Part shown: piece by piece, positions 1 through 4,358 of the stretch
How the letters are laid out: each line of letters starts with the position of its first letter
How positions within the stretch are numbered: position 1 is the first letter of the stretch
Source: Bdellovibrio sp.
GTDB taxonomy: Bacteria > Bdellovibrionota > Bdellovibrionia > Bdellovibrionales > UBA1609
Assembly: GCA_003694355.1 (NCBI GenBank)
Contig: RFKI01000086.1
Span: 1-6,224 of the forward strand
DNA length: 6,224 nucleotides
Reading direction: 5' to 3'
Notes under the pieces: model-generated
The model's database searches: none
What the model was told of the DNA's origin: nothing
Seen by the model: the letters and a program-made list of their open reading frames with translations, nothing else
Translations under genes and position numbers: made by a program

Positions 1-1391
1 AACAAAATATCTATTAATTGTAAAACAAGAGCAAAAATAATAATTGTTGGAGCGATCCATTTAAGAGCAAAAATCCAATGTTTAAAAAGCAATCGGGACG
101 CCTTCTGAGGCTCCTTAAAAAACTCTTTCTTTTTAACCTCATCACTTAAGCGACCAAACACTATAAAGCTAATAGCAAGAGCCACTAAGGGCAAAGTCCA
201 ATTAATCAGGATGTCGTCTAAAACTTCTAAAAGCCCCTTCCCTCTCCATTGCCAGTTTTTTAAATATGAAGAAGAAAAGGCAGGAAACCAGGATAAAAGA
301 AAACAACCAATTCCTGTAAAAAGAACCCCATGTAATCGTTTTTCCAAGTAAGTTTCTCTTAAATTCGCTACCACCGTTTCAAATAATCCCACACTGGCAC
401 TTAAGGCAGCCAGATACATACACAGAAAAAAGCCAATCCCCAGAAGAACGCCCCCTTCAATTTGAGAAAAAAACAAAGGGACAGTTTTAAACATTAACGT
501 GGGACCTAAGATATCTTTAGTTATGGAAAAAACGAGAGGAAAGACAAGAAGGCCAGCCAGTATGGAAATCAGGGAGTCCAAGGTAGCCACTCGAACGCTG
601 GCTAAAGGCACATAAGTGCGATCGTTTAAATAGCTTCCAAAGGTGACTATAGTTCCAAATCCCAAACTAAGAGCAAAAAACACATGTCCTATAGCTTGTG
701 CCAGAGAAGATAGTTTCAATTTAGAGAAATCAGGGTAAAACAAAAACCGAAGGGCACTCATGTGATCCCCCACCGTTAAAGACTTATGAATTAAAACAAA
801 AAGTAACACCCCAAATACGGGCATGATATAACCAATCCACTTTTCAATGCCATTTTCTACGTCTTTACCAACAATAAAACTCACAAGTAAAATGTGTAGT
901 CCAGCCAACAGAGCCTGGAGAAGTCCATGAGACAAAAGAAAAGAAAGAGAGTGAAAAGCATCTAAAGATTGAACACCCATATAACTTAAAAGAAAATGAA
1001 TTAAAAAAAAGAGCACCCATCCACAAATCACCGCATAATATGACAGAACAGAAATATTCACGAATAAGGAAAGACGACCCGCCCATGGAATGCTTTTATA
1101 TAAAAAAGAAAGAAGAGCATTTTGGGGAAATGGTTTCGTAAAAGGCCCCCCTTCTCTCATTAAAAGAAGGGCCTTTAAAACACTTCTTCGAGTGCTTTTT
1201 CCTAACATGAGTTCAGCAATTAGCAAGGGAATCCCAACAACGAAAACAAGAGCGGCATATAACAAGACAAAAGCACCTCCTCCGTTTTCGGCAACAATAT
1301 AAGGGAAACGCCACAGGCTCCCCAATCCAAAGGCCGATCCCATAGCCGCCAAGTAAAAGCCAAATCGCGTTCCCCACTTATTTTGCTTCAA
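1..1391 (-). CDS. NSS-family (LeuT-like) sodium-dependent transporter, 3' end beyond window
   Basis: This is a multi-pass inner-membrane secondary transporter of the sodium:neurotransmitter symporter family, which usually imports amino acids or related small molecules with Na+. The frame is open for 463 codons down to base 3 with no stop, and family members are usually about 440-510 residues, so nearly all of it is present. TM1 carries the family hallmark around residues 22-41: GLGSLWRFPY followed by AENGGGAF. TM6 has FFALSLGFG (about 238-246), TM7 has LDSLISILAGL (about 271-281), and TM8 has AALSASVG (328-335). No ATG lies upstream in frame. The TTG at 1391 gives the expected short N-terminus (MKQNKWGTRFGF), while the first in-frame ATG (codon 17) would cut into TM1. 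The TTG overlaps the der stop, so this is probably the last visible gene of the same transcript. Position 25 is Ser instead of the usual Asn, and other ion-site positions also differ. The substrate cannot be told. Confidence 0.9.
   Translation of the reverse strand, partial: MKQNKWGTRFGFYLAAMGSAFGLGSLWRFPYIVAENGGGAFVLLYAALVFVVGIPLLIAELMLGKSTRRSVLKALLLMREGGPFTKPFPQNALLSFLYKSIPWAGRLSLFVNISVLSYYAVICGWVLFFLIHFLLSYMGVQSLDAFHSLSFLLSHGLLQALLAGLHILLVSFIVGKDVENGIEKWIGYIMPVFGVLLFVLIHKSLTVGDHMSALRFLFYPDFSKLKLSSLAQAIGHVFFALSLGFGTIVTFGSYLNDRTYVPLASVRVATLDSLISILAGLLVFPLVFSITKDILGPTLMFKTVPLFFSQIEGGVLLGIGFFLCMYLAALSASVGLFETVVANLRETYLEKRLHGVLFTGIGCFLLSWFPAFSSSYLKNWQWRGKGLLEVLDDILINWTLPLVALAISFIVFGRLSDEVKKKEFFKEPQKASRLLFKHWIFALKWIAPTIIIFALVLQLIDIL
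1141..1176. repeat. Inverted repeat (12-bp stem, 3-nt bulge) inside the transporter gene
   Basis: On the + strand AAAGGCCC(CCC)TTCT pairs with AGAAGGGCCTTT, across a 9-nt loop (1156-1164). The only defect is three extra C residues on one side. It lies within codons for about residues 72-84, between TM2 and TM3 of the transporter. Neither strand has a T-run after the stem, so it does not look like an intrinsic terminator. In mRNA it could form a stable hairpin, but function is unproven and it may be chance. Confidence 0.5.
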
Positions 1392-2746
1392 AGCCTTTCC
1401 CCACCACTTTTCATAACAAAGATTCGAACAGGAATCGATTGAAGATTCCAGTGGTCTTTAATCCGATTTACCAAAAAACGACGATAAGCTGGAGTCACAC
1501 CCTGAGGGTGGTTGGCAAAGGCAATAAAGCTAGGAGGTGTTTGTTTAGTTTGTGTCAGATAATAAAATTTGACATTTCGAGTTCCATAAACAGGGGCTGG
1601 AGCTTGCCGAATGGTTTCATAGAAAAACTGGTTCAACTGGGAAGTGGGAATGCGCACCTGCAATTTTTTCCATAAGCTTTCAATGGAAGAAAAAAGACGG
1701 GTAACCCCTTTACCCGTATGAGCACTGATAAAAGACACAGCAATATCTTTAAAAAAATGAAATTCCTGCTCCACTTTTCCCTGAAAAAACTTTCGAAATC
1801 TTGCCCTGTCCTCTTTAATAAGATCCACCTTGTTAGCCACCAGAATAAGAGGCTTATGAGCCTCCAATACTTTTTCCGCAATACTAACATCCTGATGCGT
1901 AGGGCCTTCCCGAGCATCCACCATTAACAGCACTATATCCGATCGTCCAATGGCCTTTTCTGATTGAAAAGCTGACAGGATCTCCACGCCATCATTGGTC
2001 TTTTTTCGCTTCCTTTGTTTGCGAAGCCCAGCCGTATCCACCACCGTATAAGGCTTTCCTTGAAAGACAAAGTCCCACTCAATAGCATCTACAGTAGTGC
2101 CTGGCTTTTCTGAAACCAAAGCTCTTTGTTCTTGAAGGAGGTAGTTGCAAAAAGAGCTTTTTCCCACATTGGGTTTTCCTAAAATAGCCAAGCGCAAACC
2201 TTTTTCCCGAGAGCTTTCTGATTCTCTTGGTCTTTCCGGTAAAATTCTTAAAAGAGCTTCCACCACACGGTCCACCCCTTCAAATCGCTCAAAAGAACAT
2301 GGGAATAAGTCCAAGCCAAACTCGTAAAATTCACTAACGAGAAGATCGGCCTTATGAAACTGATCCACTTTATTCACCACCACCAGAAAAGGCTTTTGGC
2401 TTTGTTGAGCCATTTGAACCACTTCCCGATCCTCAGGCAACAATCCTGCTTTAGCATCCACCACCACAAGAAGAACATCGGCCTCATCTAAAACGGTATA
2501 CACTTTTTGGCGAATCAGCTCTGATAGTTTTTCCTTCTCTAGAGAAAATCCACCCGTATCCATCACTTGAAAAGCTGTCCCCCACCATTCAGCTTCCCCT
2601 AAACGGATATCTCTTGTAACACCAGGTTGATCCTTAACCATGGCCCGACGAGTCCGTGTTAATATATTAAATAAAGTTGATTTCCCTACATTAGGGCGGC
2701 CAAGAATCGCCACACGGGGAAGTCCGCTGGAGCCAGTATTAAACAT
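1388..2746 (-). CDS. der: Ribosome biogenesis GTPase Der (EngA)
   Basis: Der is the essential tandem-GTPase that assists maturation of the 50S ribosomal subunit. The 452-residue length fits the family (about 435-500). G domain 1 shows G1 GRPNVGKST (16-24), PGVTRD (41-46), G3 DTGG (63-66) and G4 NKVD (125-128); its G5 region (about 149-153, PCSFE) is degenerate. G domain 2 shows GKPNVGKSS (190-198), PGTTVD (215-220), DTAG (237-240), NKVD (305-308) and SA (341-342). A lysine/arginine-rich segment (about 242-250) follows the second G3, as is usual in Der. The C-terminal KH-like domain (about 355-445) is complete. The ATG at 2746 is supported by a strong Shine-Dalgarno 7 nt upstream and overlaps the end of era by 8 bp. 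The transporter start overlaps the der stop. These overlaps point to translational coupling within one operon. Confidence 0.97.
   Translation of the reverse strand: MFNTGSSGLPRVAILGRPNVGKSTLFNILTRTRRAMVKDQPGVTRDIRLGEAEWWGTAFQVMDTGGFSLEKEKLSELIRQKVYTVLDEADVLLVVVDAKAGLLPEDREVVQMAQQSQKPFLVVVNKVDQFHKADLLVSEFYEFGLDLFPCSFERFEGVDRVVEALLRILPERPRESESSREKGLRLAILGKPNVGKSSFCNYLLQEQRALVSEKPGTTVDAIEWDFVFQGKPYTVVDTAGLRKQRKRKKTNDGVEILSAFQSEKAIGRSDIVLLMVDAREGPTHQDVSIAEKVLEAHKPLILVANKVDLIKEDRARFRKFFQGKVEQEFHFFKDIAVSFISAHTGKGVTRLFSSIESLWKKLQVRIPTSQLNQFFYETIRQAPAPVYGTRNVKFYYLTQTKQTPPSFIAFANHPQGVTPAYRRFLVNRIKDHWNLQSIPVRIFVMKSGGERL
1394..1402 (-). promoter_or_regulatory. Possible ribosome binding site of the transporter's TTG start
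   Basis: The minus strand reads GGGGAAAGG, then CT, then TTG. The GGGG part sits 7 nt before TTG, a workable distance, while the AAAGG part is only 2 nt away. The site lies inside the last codons of der, so termination of der could also feed initiation here (the overlap reads TTGA). It is a weak match to AGGAGG. Confidence 0.4.
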
Positions 2747-3626
2747 ATCCCAGCTCCTTTAACCAAAAGGGGTTTTTAAACCAGTTTTTTTGAACCTTAA
2801 CATGCAACTCTAAATAAATGGATTTCCCCAAGCACCTCTCTATTTTTTGCCTTGCCTTCAGACCAATCTCCTTGATTTTCTTAGCTTCAGAGCCAATCAC
2901 AATCGGTTTATGTTTTTCTTTTCCTAAAACCACCTCGGCTAACACATAAGGTTTTTTTCGGTCGTGTTCTGCAAATCTTTGTATCCGCACATCTAATAAA
3001 TAAGGAATCTCCTGCTTTAAACACTCAAAACAAGTTTCTCGAATGATTTCAGCACTCCAGTCCCTTAAGTTCTGAGTGGTAAAAATCTCTTCTCCATAAA
3101 GGGGGCCAGGAGACGGCGGAAGACATTTGAAAATCTGCTGCAACAAGCCCTCACACTCTTTATCTAATGACTTTTTAACTGAGAATAAAAATGGTCTTTT
3201 GGGTAAAAGATTTTTAATAATATCAATGCGATGCCTGTATTTTTTTAAGTCCACCTTAGAAATAACAGGAATCCATGATTTTTTCGCCTGCTCACAAAGG
3301 GAAATAATTTGCCCAACCTCTTTAACTGAAGGAGCATCCAGATTTAAAATGGCCAATAAAACATCTGCCTCCTTAATGGCTGATTCCAATTCTTTTTCTA
3401 AAAAGCCATTCAACCCTGTTGAAGAAGGTTTTACTCTTCCTGGAGCATCAATGAAAATAATTTGCCCTTTGGAGCTGGTATAAATACCCTGTACACTTTT
3501 TCTAGTAGTTTGTGGCTTAGGGGTTACAATACCGACTCTTTCTCCCACAAAGTGATTCACAAAGGAGCTTTTCCCAGCATTAGGCTGCCCCACCAGAGCC
3601 ACAAATCCTGCTTTATACTGATCCAT
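2739..3626 (-). CDS. era: GTPase Era, with divergent G motifs and KH GXXG loop
   Basis: Era is a GTPase that binds the 3' end of 16S rRNA and helps mature the 30S subunit. From the ATG at 3626 it has 295 residues, the usual size. G1 is GQPNAGKSS (13-21), with the switch I Thr in PKPQTTRKS (36-44). G3 reads DAPG (60-63) where DTPG is usual. G4 reads SKVD (123-126) where NKxD is usual. The G5 region reads SVKKS (149-153) instead of SAxxG. RDWSAEIIRE (188-197) and EIPY (206-209) are typical Era sequence. In the KH domain the GXXG loop reads GSEA (245-248), but the following helix (KKIKEIG...AR..IE) and YLELHVKVQKNW (271-282) are Era-like. The frame is open upstream to 3728, but that would add 34 non-Era residues and overlap rnc by 116 bp. 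The chosen ATG has GGAG 7 nt upstream and overlaps rnc by 14 bp. Confidence 0.95.
   Translation of the reverse strand: MDQYKAGFVALVGQPNAGKSSFVNHFVGERVGIVTPKPQTTRKSVQGIYTSSKGQIIFIDAPGRVKPSSTGLNGFLEKELESAIKEADVLLAILNLDAPSVKEVGQIISLCEQAKKSWIPVISKVDLKKYRHRIDIIKNLLPKRPFLFSVKKSLDKECEGLLQQIFKCLPPSPGPLYGEEIFTTQNLRDWSAEIIRETCFECLKQEIPYLLDVRIQRFAEHDRKKPYVLAEVVLGKEKHKPIVIGSEAKKIKEIGLKARQKIERCLGKSIYLELHVKVQKNWFKNPFWLKELGYV
2754..2760 (-). promoter_or_regulatory. Ribosome binding site of der
   Basis: The minus strand reads AAAGGAG, 7 nt before the der ATG, within the last codons of era. It is the best Shine-Dalgarno match in the window and fixes the der start at 2746. Confidence 0.85.
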
Positions 3627-4284
3627 CAAATTTCTCCAATGCCTTCTGAGCGGCTTTTTGCTCAGCCATTTTCTTGCTCCGTCCCTGTCCCTCAGCAATT
3701 TGTCGGTTATCCAAGAAGACTCCCACATGAAATTTCTTTTGGTGATCAGGGCCCTCAGAGCCTAAAACCCGGTAATAAGGAGTTTGTTTAAAACGACGTT
3801 GAACTTTCTCTTGGAGTTGAGTCTTATAGTCGGAAAGAAGCTCATCTCCTTCCAGGTTCTCTTTTAAAAAAGGAGCAAACAGCTCTTCCACCCATAAAAA
3901 AGTTTTTTCAAACCCTGCATCCAGATAATAAGCTCCCACCACCGCCTCAAAGGTTGAAGCCAATAAACGAGATTTTTCTCGTCCTCCAGATTGTTGCTCA
4001 CCCTTACCTAATTTTAAGTGCTCTTGAAGATTTAATTGTTTGGCTAACTGGCTCAACTGGCTTTCATTCACTAATCCAGCTCGAATTTTAGAAAGCTGTC
4101 CTTCACTCTTTTGAGGAAAACGCTTCATCAAACAGTCTGTTAAACAAAGATCTAAAACCGCATCACCTAAGAACTCTAATCGTTCATTGTGAGCCAAACA
4201 AGAGGATCGATTTTCATAAAAGAAGCTTTTATGAGTCAGAGCTTCGTCCAGAAGCTGAGGGTTTGAAAATTTTAAGGTCATCAT
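3613..4284 (-). CDS. rnc: Ribonuclease III
   Basis: RNase III is a double-strand-specific endoribonuclease that processes rRNA precursors and structured mRNAs. The 223-residue length is typical. The RNase III signature NERLEFLGD lies at 33-41, supplying Glu34, Glu37 and Asp41 (equivalents of E. coli E38, E41 and D45). The second catalytic motif is STFEAVVGAYYLDAG (110-124): Glu113 matches essential E117, but Ser110 stands where E. coli has Asp114. A double-stranded-RNA-binding domain fills about 153-220, ending in the basic helix KKMAEQKAAQKALE (204-217). The gene opens MM. GGAG lies 10 nt before the first ATG, while AGGA lies 4 nt from the first and 7 nt from the second, so the start could be 4284 or 4281. 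A 74-bp gap with no clear promoter separates it from the ATPase gene upstream. Downstream it overlaps era by 14 bp. Confidence 0.96.
   Translation of the reverse strand: MMTLKFSNPQLLDEALTHKSFFYENRSSCLAHNERLEFLGDAVLDLCLTDCLMKRFPQKSEGQLSKIRAGLVNESQLSQLAKQLNLQEHLKLGKGEQQSGGREKSRLLASTFEAVVGAYYLDAGFEKTFLWVEELFAPFLKENLEGDELLSDYKTQLQEKVQRRFKQTPYYRVLGSEGPDHQKKFHVGVFLDNRQIAEGQGRSKKMAEQKAAQKALEKFDGSV
3634..3639 (-). promoter_or_regulatory. Ribosome binding site that decides the era start
   Basis: The minus strand reads TTGGAG, with GGAG 7 nt before the ATG at 3626, inside the last codons of rnc. This favours the internal ATG over the longer open frame that begins at 3728. Confidence 0.7.
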
Positions 4285-4288
4285 GGGT

Positions 4289-4298
4289 TCCTAACTCC
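4289..4298 (-). promoter_or_regulatory. Ribosome binding region of rnc (two overlapping choices)
   Basis: The minus strand reads GGAGTTAGGA. GGAG (4295-4298) is 10 nt from the first ATG (4284). AGGA (4289-4292) is 4 nt from the first and 7 nt from the second ATG (4281). The spacing slightly favours the second ATG, which would shorten the protein by one residue. Confidence 0.55.
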
Positions 4299-4358
4299 GA
4301 GGCCCAATAATATCTAAAGTCATGGGTGGATGTGTTGTAGCAGAAATTACATTGGGCG

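Noticed and set aside
1003..1010. Run of eight A (T8 in the transporter mRNA) as a phase-variation tract
   Set aside because: It is a Phe/Leu-coding run in an AT-rich gene with the frame intact, and it is short for slippage-based switching.
1090..1302. Possible + strand small gene
   Set aside because: It is antisense to the well-supported NSS transporter, has no recognisable protein features, and is best explained as a shadow frame.
3627..3728. Upstream in-frame extension of era to 3728 (34 more residues)
   Set aside because: It lies entirely inside rnc, does not resemble Era, and the ATG at 3626 has a well-placed GGAG and yields the family's usual length and N-terminus.
4302..4357. 7-bp inverted repeat GCCCAAT / ATTGGGC flanking the gap before rnc
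   Set aside because: The arms are short with a 42-nt spacer and no T-run, so this is consistent with chance and not a terminator.
4285..4358. Promoter for rnc in the 74-bp gap (TATTAT at 4307-4312, minus strand)
   Set aside because: The -10-like hexamer is good, but the best -35 at 18 bp spacing (AACACA) matches only 3 of 6 positions, so it is too weak to call.
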